This document shows positions 35,445 through 43,750 of a stretch of DNA of 64,000 nt, piece by piece. Below the pieces are notes generated by a model, which searched no databases, was not told where the DNA came from, and saw nothing but the letters and a program-made list of their open reading frames with translations. Each line of letters starts with the position of its first letter. Position 1 is the stretch's first letter. The position numbers and the translations under genes are program-made. Source of the DNA: Pseudoalteromonas luteoviolacea NCIMB 1944 (GTDB taxonomy: Bacteria; Pseudomonadota; Gammaproteobacteria; Enterobacterales; Alteromonadaceae); assembly GCF_001625565.1 (NCBI RefSeq), contig NZ_AUXS01000075.1, positions 62,001 through 126,000 on the forward strand, read 5' to 3'.

Positions 35445-35839
35445 ACTGGTTAACCAATTTGTTTTCGGGCAGTGTAAAGGAACCATTGCAAGTGGTTGGT
35501 GAGATTATAGACGACCTGTACACCAGTGAAGAGGAGTTGCTTGAGCAGCATGTCATTAAGGCTAGGTTGCTCAATAAGCAAAGTGAAATACAGGCGCAAA
35601 TTAACTCAGTTCAGGCAAGTCACCGCAGTCGTTTTGTCGCTGGTGCAAGGCCATTTTTAATGTGGGTATGTGGGCTTGGGTTTTTATTTGCTTTTGTGAT
35701 CAATCCAATTTTGCAATGGCTATTTCCAGAGCATGGTGTGCCAGTGTTGCCACTCGAGGTGATGCTTGAGCTTACTTTGGGCATGTTAGGTCTGGCTGGG
35801 CTCAGAACCATTGAAAAGTTGAAAGGAGTAACAAAGTGA
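35441..35839 (+). CDS. Holin-like membrane protein (GTA/3TM holin type)
   Basis: This 132-residue protein has a helical N-terminal half, then a strong hydrophobic segment after RPFLMWVCG (about 75-97) and a second one (about 108-125) near GMLGLAGLR. This resembles the 3TM holin family found in prophages and gene-transfer agents. The ATG overlaps the lysozyme stop (ATGA), and a GGGGAG site lies nine bases upstream, so I prefer it to a GTG three codons earlier. Position after the endolysin supports a lysis role. Confidence 0.72.
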   Translation: MNWLTNLFSGSVKEPLQVVGEIIDDLYTSEEELLEQHVIKARLLNKQSEIQAQINSVQASHRSRFVAGARPFLMWVCGLGFLFAFVINPILQWLFPEHGVPVLPLEVMLELTLGMLGLAGLRTIEKLKGVTK

Positions 35840-36084
35840 GACAACCTGAAAACTGGCAAATGAAAAAGGAATTGAGTTTGGCCCACATTCTTACGACGAT
35901 TGCCTTGGTTGTATCAAGTATCTTATACCTAAGTGACTTAGATAAAAGAATTACTTCTAATTCCCAAGAGCTAGCGCACTTGAAACAGATCCGAAAGGAA
36001 GATCAAAAACGGATCGAAAAGCGCCTCGACTCTATCGACAAAAAGCTCGATGCCTTGTTGAGTGCAAATCGTAATAACCCCTAG
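35836..36084 (+). CDS. Small membrane protein with coiled coil, possible spanin or holin partner
   Basis: This 82-residue protein starts at a GTG overlapping the holin stop (GTGA). It has one membrane segment (about residues 16-33) and a charged coiled-coil tail (about 38-78, with KEDQKRIEKRLDSIDKK). Single-pass plus coiled-coil design is typical of inner-membrane spanins and of holin-associated proteins. No lipoprotein partner overlaps it. The role is inferred from position in the lysis cassette. Confidence 0.55.
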   Translation: MRQPENWQMKKELSLAHILTTIALVVSSILYLSDLDKRITSNSQELAHLKQIRKEDQKRIEKRLDSIDKKLDALLSANRNNP

Positions 36085-36202
36085 TGCCTATACAGGCCAC
36101 TGTTTAAAAATCCATTCTTTGTAATTAATCACTTAAATCATGTGCACAAGCTATGAGATTGCATGTGCGTTCGTGTGCAAACGTATTATCAGGAGACGAA
36201 TT

Positions 36203-37039
36203 GTGAGTACAGCCATCGAATTAGCTAAACTGCCACCACCTCAGGTTATTGAAGCGCTTAGTTATGATGAGATTTATAAGCAAATGGAGCAAGCGTTGCT
36301 CGAAAAGTTGCCGGATCATGCTTTGTTGGCCTCTGATCCAGCAATCAAATTAATTGAGGTTGCCTCTTATCGAGAGCTTTTACTTCGTCAAAGGATCAAT
36401 GATGCTGCTAAATCCGTGATGTTGGCATTTTCTCAAGGTGATGACTTGGATCACCTCGGTGCTTTGTTTGGTGTAGGGAGAGATGCGGACGAAGCCGACG
36501 AGCGATACCGACAGCGCATTCCTTTGTCACTAGAAAGCTACAGTATGGCGGGAACCAGAGGTGCATATGAATATCATACCTTATCAGCCAATGATCAGGT
36601 GAAAGACGTTTATGTTGACTCTGAGCAACCTGGGTATGTGAACATCTACGCTTTGATAAATACAATGACAGAAACGCAGGCCAATGCCATAAAAGCAGAT
36701 ATTGATGCGCGTTTAAATGATGAAGATATTCGACCCATTACAGATAAAGTGGTGACGCAGTGGGTAATGCCAACAAAAGCCGCGCTCAGTGCTCAAATAT
36801 ACCTAAATATAGGTGCGAACAAGCAGCAAGTTGAACTTACAATACTACAAGCGCTCGATGCATTTATGGCGATGAATTGTAAACTGGGCATGGAAATTCC
36901 ACATTCAGGGATCATTGATTCGCTTCATCAGCCGGGTGTGAGAAAAGTTAAATTGCTCACCCCAACAGAGGACTTGCAGCCGTCGGTAAACCAAGCGTAC
37001 AACCTAGACATTAACTTGCAATTTCCTGACGAGGCCTAA
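36203..37039 (+). CDS. Baseplate assembly protein J, module 1 (P2 gpJ/Mu gp47 family)
   Basis: gpJ forms the wedge of contractile-tail baseplates (equivalent to T4 gp6). The 278-residue protein begins STAIELAKLPPPQVIEALSY and has the family core: ELLLRQRINDAA, DLDHLGALFGV, DERYRQRIPLSLE, then GTRGAYEYH, and VKDVYVDSEQPGYVNIY. I choose the GTG at 36203 because AGGAGA is well spaced before it and the family N-terminus starts there. It is followed by gpI (2-base gap) and a collar fibre: the first of four J-I-fibre modules in the window. Confidence 0.88.
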   Translation: MSTAIELAKLPPPQVIEALSYDEIYKQMEQALLEKLPDHALLASDPAIKLIEVASYRELLLRQRINDAAKSVMLAFSQGDDLDHLGALFGVGRDADEADERYRQRIPLSLESYSMAGTRGAYEYHTLSANDQVKDVYVDSEQPGYVNIYALINTMTETQANAIKADIDARLNDEDIRPITDKVVTQWVMPTKAALSAQIYLNIGANKQQVELTILQALDAFMAMNCKLGMEIPHSGIIDSLHQPGVRKVKLLTPTEDLQPSVNQAYNLDINLQFPDEA

Positions 37040-37041
37040 AT

Positions 37042-38052
37042 ATGAGCGATAAATCACTACTGCCTCGCAATAGCACAGATTTAGAATATCAATTAGAACA
37101 ACATTTATCACATACCAGAGAGCAGTTCGACACACGTACCGTGATCCCTGATTATATTGGCTCTCAATGGGACCCCATGACTTGCCCAGAGGCGCTTTTA
37201 CCCTGGTTGGCTTGGGCACTATCAGTCGATGAATGGAAAGAAGATTGGCCTGTTGAAACAAAGCGTGCAATGATTGTTAATTCAGTTAGTGTGCACAAAC
37301 ACAAAGGCACAGTGGGGGCGGTAAAGCGCGCACTTGAGTCGCTTGGACTAGAGATTGAATTCTTTGAGTGGTTCGAAGATATTGATGATGTATATCTTGC
37401 TCCTCATCACAGCGGAGAGCCACACACTTTTATTTTTATCGCATGGGCAAATGACGTGCCCTATACCAGTCGCACGGTGGTTTTAGACCAAAAGTTATAT
37501 GATGCGATTAACCGTGTGACCAATCAAACTAAGCCCCAAAGGGCGCATTTTGACTTTTTAGTTGGTATGAAAATGTCGTCGCAAATAGCCGCAGCTAGCA
37601 GTAGCCACGGCTTTGCGTCGAGTCGACTTTATGCCAAAGTTATGCCGCACACAAAAACGCGTGCGGGTAGCAATACACTTTCACTCGCTGGTGCTATTTC
37701 TGGGCATCGCACAGCCTCTTCTCGCTATTATGCTGCATCTTCTTCTGAGCGTAAGATCACCTCAACTGCTCAACCCGGATGTGCCCTTGTTATTAGAAAG
37801 CAGGTACCTTTAGTCAGTCGCCAGCGCGTGAATACCTCTAATGAGCGAAAACTCAAAGCGAGCACTAGGCTTGGTTTTGGCGCATCGCTTTCGACAGGCT
37901 CAGGTCAAGTTGTTAGAACTTATATTCGCAGTGACCAAACCATGCCTTCGCGCTTTATTGAATTTAGCTGCCGCGCAGCGGGAGCCATGACAAAAAGTGC
38001 AAAGCAAACGACAGTTTGTCGTTTGTATTTCAATGCAGTGTCTGCATCTTAA
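37042..38052 (+). CDS. Tail protein I, module 1, with Ser/Arg-rich C-terminal tail
   Basis: gpI is the second baseplate wedge protein, linking gpJ to the fibre. Residues 1-180 are the conserved part: LLPRNSTDLEYQLEQHL, then DPMTCPEALLPWLAWALSVDEW, KRAMIVNSVSVHKHKGT and FFEWFED. The last 150 residues are unusual, rich in Ser, Ala and Arg (SSHGFASSRLYAK, GHRTASSRYYAASS, RVNTSNERKL), with loosely repeated units. P2 gpI has only about 175 residues, so the tail is an addition. The other three gpI copies carry different tails, suggesting each docks its own fibres. Confidence 0.85.
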   Translation: MSDKSLLPRNSTDLEYQLEQHLSHTREQFDTRTVIPDYIGSQWDPMTCPEALLPWLAWALSVDEWKEDWPVETKRAMIVNSVSVHKHKGTVGAVKRALESLGLEIEFFEWFEDIDDVYLAPHHSGEPHTFIFIAWANDVPYTSRTVVLDQKLYDAINRVTNQTKPQRAHFDFLVGMKMSSQIAAASSSHGFASSRLYAKVMPHTKTRAGSNTLSLAGAISGHRTASSRYYAASSSERKITSTAQPGCALVIRKQVPLVSRQRVNTSNERKLKASTRLGFGASLSTGSGQVVRTYIRSDQTMPSRFIEFSCRAAGAMTKSAKQTTVCRLYFNAVSAS

Positions 38053-38077
38053 ATATTGATAAACAAGGAGTGCAATA

Positions 38078-38632
38078 GTGAGCACGATTTTACAACCGGT
38101 GATCACGTCAGCGGGGCTGGCTGCTGTGTTCAGAGCACAGCAAAAAGGCTTTAAGGCGAAAATTACTAAAATAGGTATAGGCTCAGGTGTACATCAAGTG
38201 GATGAAAACACGACAAGCCTAAAAGCGGAGCAATATCGATTAGATATTGACTGTGCTGAGTATGATGAAGCACAAAAGCAGCTGCATCTGACGGTACGAG
38301 ATGACTCTAAAGTGGCGGGTGATGGCTTCTTTGTAAATGAAGTTGGCTTTTACACGGAAGAAGAAGTTAACGGCCAAATTCGCCATGTTTTATTTGCAGT
38401 TTACTCAGCTGCGGATCCGATAGCGTACAAGTCTAACGATATAGATTTACTTCTGGCGTTTGATCTGACCCTAACAGGCGTGCCTGGCGATGCTATTACC
38501 ATTATTGATAAGGGCGTAGACTTTAATATCTTAATCGCCCCTGAGCTTGCCAAAATGGCTCGTTCACAGATCATGAATATGTATCGTCATTTAAAACAAA
38601 AGTTTGCATTAATTGACAAAGGTATTTTGTAA
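38078..38632 (+). CDS. Short collar-fibre N-terminal domain protein, module 1
   Basis: This 184-residue protein corresponds to the N-terminal, baseplate-binding domain of phage tail-collar fibres (P2 gpH-type, DUF3751-like): LQPVITSAGLAAVFRAQQKG, KITKIGIGSG, FVNEVGFYTEEEV, ending in a helical DNF-like hinge (VDFNILIAPELAKMARSQIMNMYRHLK). It has no receptor-binding region, whereas phage fibres usually exceed 500 residues. It may be an adaptor to which the short fibres downstream attach. The start is GTG with AAGGAG upstream. Confidence 0.8.
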   Translation: MSTILQPVITSAGLAAVFRAQQKGFKAKITKIGIGSGVHQVDENTTSLKAEQYRLDIDCAEYDEAQKQLHLTVRDDSKVAGDGFFVNEVGFYTEEEVNGQIRHVLFAVYSAADPIAYKSNDIDLLLAFDLTLTGVPGDAITIIDKGVDFNILIAPELAKMARSQIMNMYRHLKQKFALIDKGIL

Positions 38633-38641
38633 GGAAATTTC

Positions 38642-38911
38642 ATGAAAAAAGTAGATAACCAGCGTGCACAAACTTTAGCTGAAGAAGCGCTTAAGCTGAT
38701 GCAAGAAGCCAAAGTTTTACAACAGCAAGCACAGTGTCAGGCGGCTCGTATTTTAGGCTATCAACAGCAAAGCGACGGACTGGCATTTAAGTATTTAGCC
38801 GCGCAGGCAGAGCATGGCGAACACAGTCAACAAGCATTTGACGCAAAACAAGCTTGGCTTCATGCCAGAAAGTCTGTTCAGGCTCGTTATCCAAAACTTC
38901 ATGGAAAATAA
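38642..38911 (+). CDS. Small fibre-associated protein (AKQAWL motif family), module 1
   Basis: This 89-residue helical protein ends FDAKQAWLHARKSVQARYPK, matching the C-termini of the small proteins at 42343 (IDAKQAWLDARAVIKANYP) and 60422 (SKQAWFACVANIKARFP). Such an ending is common in small phage proteins encoded beside tail fibres and probably acts in fibre assembly. The N-terminal half is Gln/Ala-rich coiled coil. It follows the collar fibre by nine bases and is followed by a strong terminator. Confidence 0.7.
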   Translation: MKKVDNQRAQTLAEEALKLMQEAKVLQQQAQCQAARILGYQQQSDGLAFKYLAAQAEHGEHSQQAFDAKQAWLHARKSVQARYPKLHGK

Positions 38912-38928
38912 TTTGAAACAGATTTTTT

Positions 38929-38955
38929 AAAAAGCCCGCTTTGAGCGGGCTTTTT
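38929..38955 (+). terminator. Intrinsic terminator inside the tail cluster (before first short fibre)
   Basis: AAAAGCCCGCT paired with AGCGGGCTTTT around TTG, with a T run, lies 18 bases after the preceding stop and 20 bases before the next start codon. Confidence 0.9.
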
Positions 38956-38974
38956 GCATTTATGGAGAGATTCA

Positions 38975-39757
38975 ATGTCTTTAGAACAAGATATCACTCG
39001 CGTTGTTGAAGCCACCGAAGGTTTAACGGCAACGGTTGATAATCAAATCACGGAAATAAAGCAAACACTGAGCTCAACGGTTGCCAGTACCAAAACGCAA
39101 GTGGATGCGCATTTAGCAAGAGCAGATGCTTTGCTAAATTCGTATGAAGAGCGTCAGTCGCACTTCCGAATTACTAAAAACCAAGCGCTTAAAGCAAATG
39201 CTGCTGGAACTTTCCCGCTTCATTGGCATGGTGGTTACGTGACAAAAGCGACTTTACTGGAAAAAGTAGAGACGGGCGTAGAGCCAGAACAACGCAGTGC
39301 ACTTGCAAGAGAGTTTTTACAGGCAATTGGTTCAGATCGTAAATATTTTGCGCAAAGCTTCAATATTTGGGAGCTTGAGTACGCCCCAAATCGTGGTGGA
39401 GATCGTATTGGCGAGTATGCATACCTAATGTATCAGTACTTGAGATTGCCAACTGAAATGACAGTTGGCGCGATAGTGAAACATATAAGTGGCGTTGTGC
39501 CGGACGCACATTGGTGTGGTGGTTTAAAAGCAGGTGAAGCGGCTAAAGTATGCGGAACAACGTATGCTCATGGCGGCAGAAACTTTTACACCCACTGTCA
39601 CCCGTATGTGCGTGGCGCCAACTTACCGCCAGAGGCCAAAGGAGTGATCCAAGTTGCATTGCCAGCCGTGGTAACAGGTCATGTGCCACTAGATCGTGCA
39701 TGGGGACAATTTGCTTATCTGGGTGATGCTGCTGAGCATGCCTACGATACGGTTTAA
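38975..39757 (+). CDS. Short tail fibre with coiled-coil anchor, module 1 fibre a
   Basis: This 260-residue fibre begins MSLEQDITRVVEATEGLTA, followed by a helical coiled-coil stalk to about residue 60 and a beta-rich C-terminal part with several Trp, His and Cys (FPLHWHGGYVTKA, HWCGGLKAG, CGTTYAHGG). The first ATG of the frame lacks a ribosome-binding site, so I choose the ATG at 38975 behind GGAGAGA. The MSLEQDI anchor is shared with fibres at 40352 and 41444 down to the DNA level. The head is probably receptor-binding. No chaperone domain is seen. Confidence 0.72.
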   Translation: MSLEQDITRVVEATEGLTATVDNQITEIKQTLSSTVASTKTQVDAHLARADALLNSYEERQSHFRITKNQALKANAAGTFPLHWHGGYVTKATLLEKVETGVEPEQRSALAREFLQAIGSDRKYFAQSFNIWELEYAPNRGGDRIGEYAYLMYQYLRLPTEMTVGAIVKHISGVVPDAHWCGGLKAGEAAKVCGTTYAHGGRNFYTHCHPYVRGANLPPEAKGVIQVALPAVVTGHVPLDRAWGQFAYLGDAAEHAYDTV

Positions 39758-39774
39758 AACTAGGAGAGATTGAA

Positions 39775-40236
39775 ATGGCAAAACTATTTGTAGATGGCCA
39801 ATTGGCTGAGCAGTTTTTCGATGCCAGTATGCCACAACATGCGATTGCACAGCTAGTAGCGGATAACTTCGGTGAACAGAGTACATTTTCTGTTGAGTTG
39901 ACGGTAGAAGAGGCTTTGCAACAAAGTCGTGAAATTGTTCGCTCAGCACTTGAGGAACAAGTAGCGGATTCTGAATCACTGCTTGGTACAACATCGGACA
40001 CAGTGCATCTACTACTCAATGAGCTGAGTGGTTTCGTAAATAAATTAAGTGCAGCGCAAACACTTGCTGAAATGCGCGCATCTACTGTGTCATTAAAAAC
40101 AGCGATTGGTGATGTAGAAACAAAAGTAACCAATGGCGAACTAAGTTTTCCTTATCAAACCAAAGGTCAAAACGACGTAATGGCTGACATTATCGCCCGT
40201 GCAAACGGCGTCGATGCTGTCATCAAGGCGCAGTAA
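39775..40236 (+). CDS. Fibre-associated protein, family A copy 1
   Basis: This 153-residue protein has a C-terminal half (ADSESLLGTTSDTVHLLLNELSG onwards) that recurs in the proteins at 40979 and 46979, ending with SFPYQTKG and IIARANGVDAVIKAQ. Its first 65 residues are unique. It follows a short fibre after 17 bases, as the other copies do. I do not know this family; a fibre chaperone, trimerisation partner or cap is possible. Confidence 0.65.
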   Translation: MAKLFVDGQLAEQFFDASMPQHAIAQLVADNFGEQSTFSVELTVEEALQQSREIVRSALEEQVADSESLLGTTSDTVHLLLNELSGFVNKLSAAQTLAEMRASTVSLKTAIGDVETKVTNGELSFPYQTKGQNDVMADIIARANGVDAVIKAQ

Positions 40237-40303
40237 GCGCAGTATCAATCGGGTATTGAGCACACCGGATTGATTTTAAATATTCATTTTTGAAACTAAA
40301 TGC

Positions 40304-40332
40304 AAAGCCCACCACTTGGTGGGCTTTTTTAT
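40304..40332 (+). terminator. Intrinsic terminator before fibre b
   Basis: AAAGCCCACC paired with GGTGGGCTTT around ACTT, then a T run, lies 20 bases before the next start codon. It is nearly the same as the hairpin at 41395. Confidence 0.9.
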
Positions 40333-40351
40333 TTTAATTTGGAGGTAAATT

Positions 40352-40966
40352 ATGTCTTTAGAGCAGGACATTGCAAATGTAGTCAGTGCAGCAGAGCAGC
40401 TAACTGGTATCGTGGATACAAAAATTGAAGATATTAACAGTACGGTTAATAACAAAGTAACTGAGATGAATACTCGAGTTGCGCAAAAAGAATCTGAATT
40501 AGATAGTACCGTAGCTCACCATGTGGGTAGGATTGACGCAGCTTTGGATAATTTGGGTATTATCGGTAATGGTGGAGTAGGAACAAGAGCTATTGGCGTT
40601 GCTAATTATTTTACGCCGGGTAATGGTCCTGCCACGATTCATTTTAAGCTTCCTCTCAACGTTAAACAGCATAATGAAATGTTTCACATTCGAGTGATTG
40701 GTCATGCTTACCACCAAGCTGAAGCGGTAGATGCAACATTTGTAGGATATAGCTTTCCTGATGTGCAAGGGGTTTACCTTCCGCAGGCAACCGGCACACA
40801 TTTGCCAACCATTTATGTTGGTACTGATGACCATATTTATTGTCGCCTAACCTTTACAAAGTGCCACTTTCTTACTTTGAGTGTCGATACAATGAGAGTG
40901 GGAAATGGTCGCCTATTGAAACACGGCGATATCGAAATTATTAATGACCCACAGCAGCAGATATAA
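40352..40966 (+). CDS. Short tail fibre with coiled-coil anchor, module 1 fibre b
   Basis: This 204-residue fibre starts MSLEQDIANVVSAAEQLTG with a coiled coil to about residue 65, then a compact beta-rich head (FKLPLNVKQHNEMFHIRVIGHAYHQ to HGDIEIIN) with repeated short strands. It is the smallest of the fibres. The stalk region VDTKIEDIN-TV-NKV and RVAQKE is shared with fibre c, while the heads differ. GGAGG precedes the ATG. Confidence 0.72.
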   Translation: MSLEQDIANVVSAAEQLTGIVDTKIEDINSTVNNKVTEMNTRVAQKESELDSTVAHHVGRIDAALDNLGIIGNGGVGTRAIGVANYFTPGNGPATIHFKLPLNVKQHNEMFHIRVIGHAYHQAEAVDATFVGYSFPDVQGVYLPQATGTHLPTIYVGTDDHIYCRLTFTKCHFLTLSVDTMRVGNGRLLKHGDIEIINDPQQQI

Positions 40967-40978
40967 GGAGCAATAAAA

Positions 40979-41362
40979 ATGGAAAATAATATCAAACTTG
41001 GTTCTGCTGAAGAGCAACAAATAGCGCAACAGAAAAATGCAAAAATGACACTAAGAAACGAGATCAACTATTACGTGGCGGACACTGATTCTCTAGTCGG
41101 AACGGCTAGTGACTTAGCTCATTTGTTACTGACGGAACTCAGTGGCTTTGTCAACAAGCTTAGCGAGGCTAATTCTTTGGCTGAAATGCGTGCATCTACC
41201 GAATCTTTAAAAAATGCTATAGGCGCGGTTGAGAATAAAGTTGCATCAGCTGAAGTGGTGTTCCCTTACCAAGCTAAGCTACCTTTGTCTGTTATCGATG
41301 AAGTAGTCCAGCGAGCCAATGGTGTGAGCCAACTAATAAATAAACAAAATAATCAGAGTTAG
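40979..41362 (+). CDS. Fibre-associated protein, family A copy 2
   Basis: This 127-residue protein is paralogous to the one at 39775. It shares ADTDSLVGTASDLAHLLLTELSGFVNKLSEA, LAEMRASTESLKNAIG-VE-KV and the FPYQAK end, with a different short N-terminus. It follows fibre b by 12 bases after an AAGGAG site. Function unknown; coupling to the upstream fibre is the only clue. Confidence 0.65.
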   Translation: MENNIKLGSAEEQQIAQQKNAKMTLRNEINYYVADTDSLVGTASDLAHLLLTELSGFVNKLSEANSLAEMRASTESLKNAIGAVENKVASAEVVFPYQAKLPLSVIDEVVQRANGVSQLINKQNNQS

Positions 41363-41394
41363 TTTTCTCATTAACCAAAACTACATTATCAATC

Positions 41395-41420
41395 AGCCCA
41401 CCAACTCGGTGGGTTTTTTT
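41395..41420 (+). terminator. Intrinsic terminator before fibre c
   Basis: CCCACC paired with GGTGGG around AACTC, then seven T, lies 24 bases before the fibre c start. It is similar to the one at 40304. Confidence 0.85.
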
Positions 41421-41443
41421 ATTTCTAAACGGAGGTTAAAACT

Positions 41444-42340
41444 ATGTCTTTAGAGCAAGACATTACCCGCGTTGTTGAAGCAGCAGAGAAGCTCAGCGAT
41501 GTGGTTGATACTAAAATTGAAGATATTGACAATCGGGTTGCGCAAAAGGCGCAGGAGATTGATCAAAAAAATGCGGCAGTGGAAAGCCGTTTAACAGCTA
41601 AGGAACAGGCGGTTGATGCGAAAATCCGCGATTTTCAAAAATCCTTACCGCTGGCACCAAATACATTGCTTGACTCTAAATATTTCAATTCTATTTGTGA
41701 AGCTAACAATACACCAACGGATGTTTTGGTTGCACATAAAGCACCTTGGACGGCATTTTTGCATGATGGCACAGAAGGTACTGGCACGGTCACTCGCGTA
41801 AGTTTGGACAAACTAGACGAATATGGTTTGACACCAAATGAAGATTTTCAGAACCGAGGCATTGGTTACAAAAACCATGGCGGAGAAGCTTTTTATGGTT
41901 CTAATTACCGTGTTTTACTCTTTGATATTGACATTACCAAAGGACGCAATAGTGACGTAAATAATGGCAGCTTATTTGTCTTATCTCAGGGCTGTGATAC
42001 CCATTTTGGTTGGGGGCGAGGTGAGTTTATAACTCAAGCGAGTTGCTGGATCAATGTGCTTGAATGCTCAGATACAATCAAGTTCTATCCATCGTCAAAT
42101 CGTTCAGCTCCCATTGAATGCAATAAGTCTGATTTAGGAAAAGGTTGGCAATACAAGCATGCGATCAGATCGGGCTGGGGTGGTTGCCATCAACCTTTAT
42201 TTAGTGGCTTGGGTAAAATAAAAGTAGCAATGTGCTTGCCGTATGTTGGTACTGGTAATCACGGCGACAATATGGTTTGGGCCGACAGTGTTGGCTTCCC
42301 ATACACTCACACTGACAGAGCTGCAAGCACAGGAGCATAA
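41444..42340 (+). CDS. Short tail fibre with coiled-coil anchor, module 1 fibre c
   Basis: This 298-residue fibre starts MSLEQDITRVVEAAEKLSD, with a coiled stalk (RVAQKAQEIDQKNAAVE) to about residue 75. A 220-residue head follows, Gly-, Asn- and Trp-rich, including NRGIGYKNHGGEAFYGS and SGWGGCHQPLFSGLGKI. The stalk resembles fibre b and the head does not, a typical module-swap pattern. A GGAGG site precedes the ATG. Confidence 0.72.
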   Translation: MSLEQDITRVVEAAEKLSDVVDTKIEDIDNRVAQKAQEIDQKNAAVESRLTAKEQAVDAKIRDFQKSLPLAPNTLLDSKYFNSICEANNTPTDVLVAHKAPWTAFLHDGTEGTGTVTRVSLDKLDEYGLTPNEDFQNRGIGYKNHGGEAFYGSNYRVLLFDIDITKGRNSDVNNGSLFVLSQGCDTHFGWGRGEFITQASCWINVLECSDTIKFYPSSNRSAPIECNKSDLGKGWQYKHAIRSGWGGCHQPLFSGLGKIKVAMCLPYVGTGNHGDNMVWADSVGFPYTHTDRAASTGA

Positions 42341-42342
42341 AC

Positions 42343-42645
42343 ATGGCAATTTTAAAGCAAATTTCCACAGGACGCATTGTAGCTGGTGGCCTGACTACGC
42401 AAGAAAGCGCGCAAAAAATAGCTAAAAGTGCAGGTGTGGCTGAAGGAGATTATCAGCTTATTTTTTCTGAAAAAGAGATTTTGGCTTTTCGCCGAGATGG
42501 GTATGCGCAAACATGCGATCACTTATTTATCGATTACATGGCTAACCTTACTGAGCTAGGTGACGCGGCACAAGCAACCATTGATGCTAAGCAAGCATGG
42601 TTGGATGCAAGGGCTGTAATTAAGGCCAACTATCCAAAATCTTAA
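42343..42645 (+). CDS. Small fibre-associated protein (AKQAWL motif family), copy 2
   Basis: This 100-residue protein lies two bases after fibre c. It has an N-terminal GGLTTQESAQKIAKSAGV region, an LIFSEKEILAFRRDGYAQTCDHLF segment and the IDAKQAWLDARAVIKANYP end shared with 38642 and 60422. In other phages such proteins accompany fibres, probably as assembly helpers. It ends the first module and is followed by a terminator. Confidence 0.68.
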   Translation: MAILKQISTGRIVAGGLTTQESAQKIAKSAGVAEGDYQLIFSEKEILAFRRDGYAQTCDHLFIDYMANLTELGDAAQATIDAKQAWLDARAVIKANYPKS

Positions 42646-42661
42646 ATTGTTTTCCAGTTCT

Positions 42662-42695
42662 TAGCACCTGCTGTGATCAACGCCGGTGCTTTTCT
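42662..42695 (+). terminator. Intrinsic terminator between modules 1 and 2
   Basis: AGCACC (42663) paired with GGTGCT (42685), a 16-base loop, then TTTTCTT. It sits before the ribosome-binding site of J2. Confidence 0.65.
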
Positions 42696-42718
42696 TAAAT
42701 CTACTGAAGAGCTTAGGT

Positions 42719-43750
42719 ATGTCATTGACAAACTTTAGCGCCATTGATCTCAGCCGTTTGCCGGCGCCAAACCTCATTGAACCACTAAGCTTTGACAAGA
42801 TTAGGGCTGAGATTTTAGATGATTTTCAAACTCGCTTTCCCGATGCTGAGCTGAGCCTTGTAAGCGATCCCGTAGTAAAACTCATAGAGTCATTTGCTTA
42901 TCGCGAGTTGTTGCTGCGCCAGCGCATCAATGATAGCGCAAGTGCGGTGCTGCTGGCACATGCCACCAGCAGTGAACTTGACTATTTAGGTAATCGTTTT
43001 GGTGTGGAGCGAGCGTTGTTGGTACCAGCTGACAATGACCAAGTACCTCCTCGTGAAGCTGTATACGAGCAGGATGAGCGTTATCGCGAGCGTATTGCAT
43101 TGGCTTTGGAAGGTTTCAGTACAGCAGGGCCTGCCGGTGCCTACGCTTTTCATGCACTTAAAGGGTCGCAGCATGTTAAAGATGTACATGTTGATGCGCC
43201 GCAATTTGCCTACGTGGATTTACCTGCACAAGTACAAAATCTGTTGCCACCGAGCGCACGACTTCTGGTCTGTACAGATGATGCTGGGTTGACACCAGAT
43301 GTACTATCTGGCGCTCAGCCTCCAGAACCTGTACCTGGTGACGTTGTTGTAACCCTGCTTACAGATCAAGGCAATGGCCATGCTACGCCACAGGTCATTG
43401 AGCAAGTGCAATCCCAACTGAATAAAGAGAATGTGCGTCCGTTGACAGATAGAGTACATGTTAAGTCGGCAGACATTGTTGAGTTTGAACTTGATGCCGT
43501 GATACATATTTATCCAGGTATGGATGGGGCTGCGTTAGTAGATGAAGCAAGGGACAGCTTAAACGCATGGCTCAATGAACACCATAAACTTGGTCATGAT
43601 ATATCGCTTTCGGGCCTGTTTGCGGTACTTCATCGTGAAGGGGTTCAGCGCGTAGAACTTAGTGCACCACAGTGGGATATTGTTGTACAGGCACATCAAG
43701 CCGCATTCTGTACTCGGGCTTCGATTCAACTAGGGGATGAGTATGTCTAA
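42719..43750 (+). CDS. Baseplate assembly protein J, module 2
   Basis: This is the second gpJ homologue, 343 residues, with the core motifs ELLLRQRINDSA, ELDYLGNRFGV, DERYRERIALALEGF, PAGAYAFHAL and VKDVHVDAP. It is longer than J1 because of about 50 added residues after VYVDLPAQ (NLLPPSARLLVCTDDAG to PEPVPGD) and a small insertion near residue 100. I choose the ATG at 42719 because the family N-terminus (SAIDLSRLPAPNLIEPLSF) starts there. Its stop overlaps the start of I2. Confidence 0.86.
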   Translation: MSLTNFSAIDLSRLPAPNLIEPLSFDKIRAEILDDFQTRFPDAELSLVSDPVVKLIESFAYRELLLRQRINDSASAVLLAHATSSELDYLGNRFGVERALLVPADNDQVPPREAVYEQDERYRERIALALEGFSTAGPAGAYAFHALKGSQHVKDVHVDAPQFAYVDLPAQVQNLLPPSARLLVCTDDAGLTPDVLSGAQPPEPVPGDVVVTLLTDQGNGHATPQVIEQVQSQLNKENVRPLTDRVHVKSADIVEFELDAVIHIYPGMDGAALVDEARDSLNAWLNEHHKLGHDISLSGLFAVLHREGVQRVELSAPQWDIVVQAHQAAFCTRASIQLGDEYV

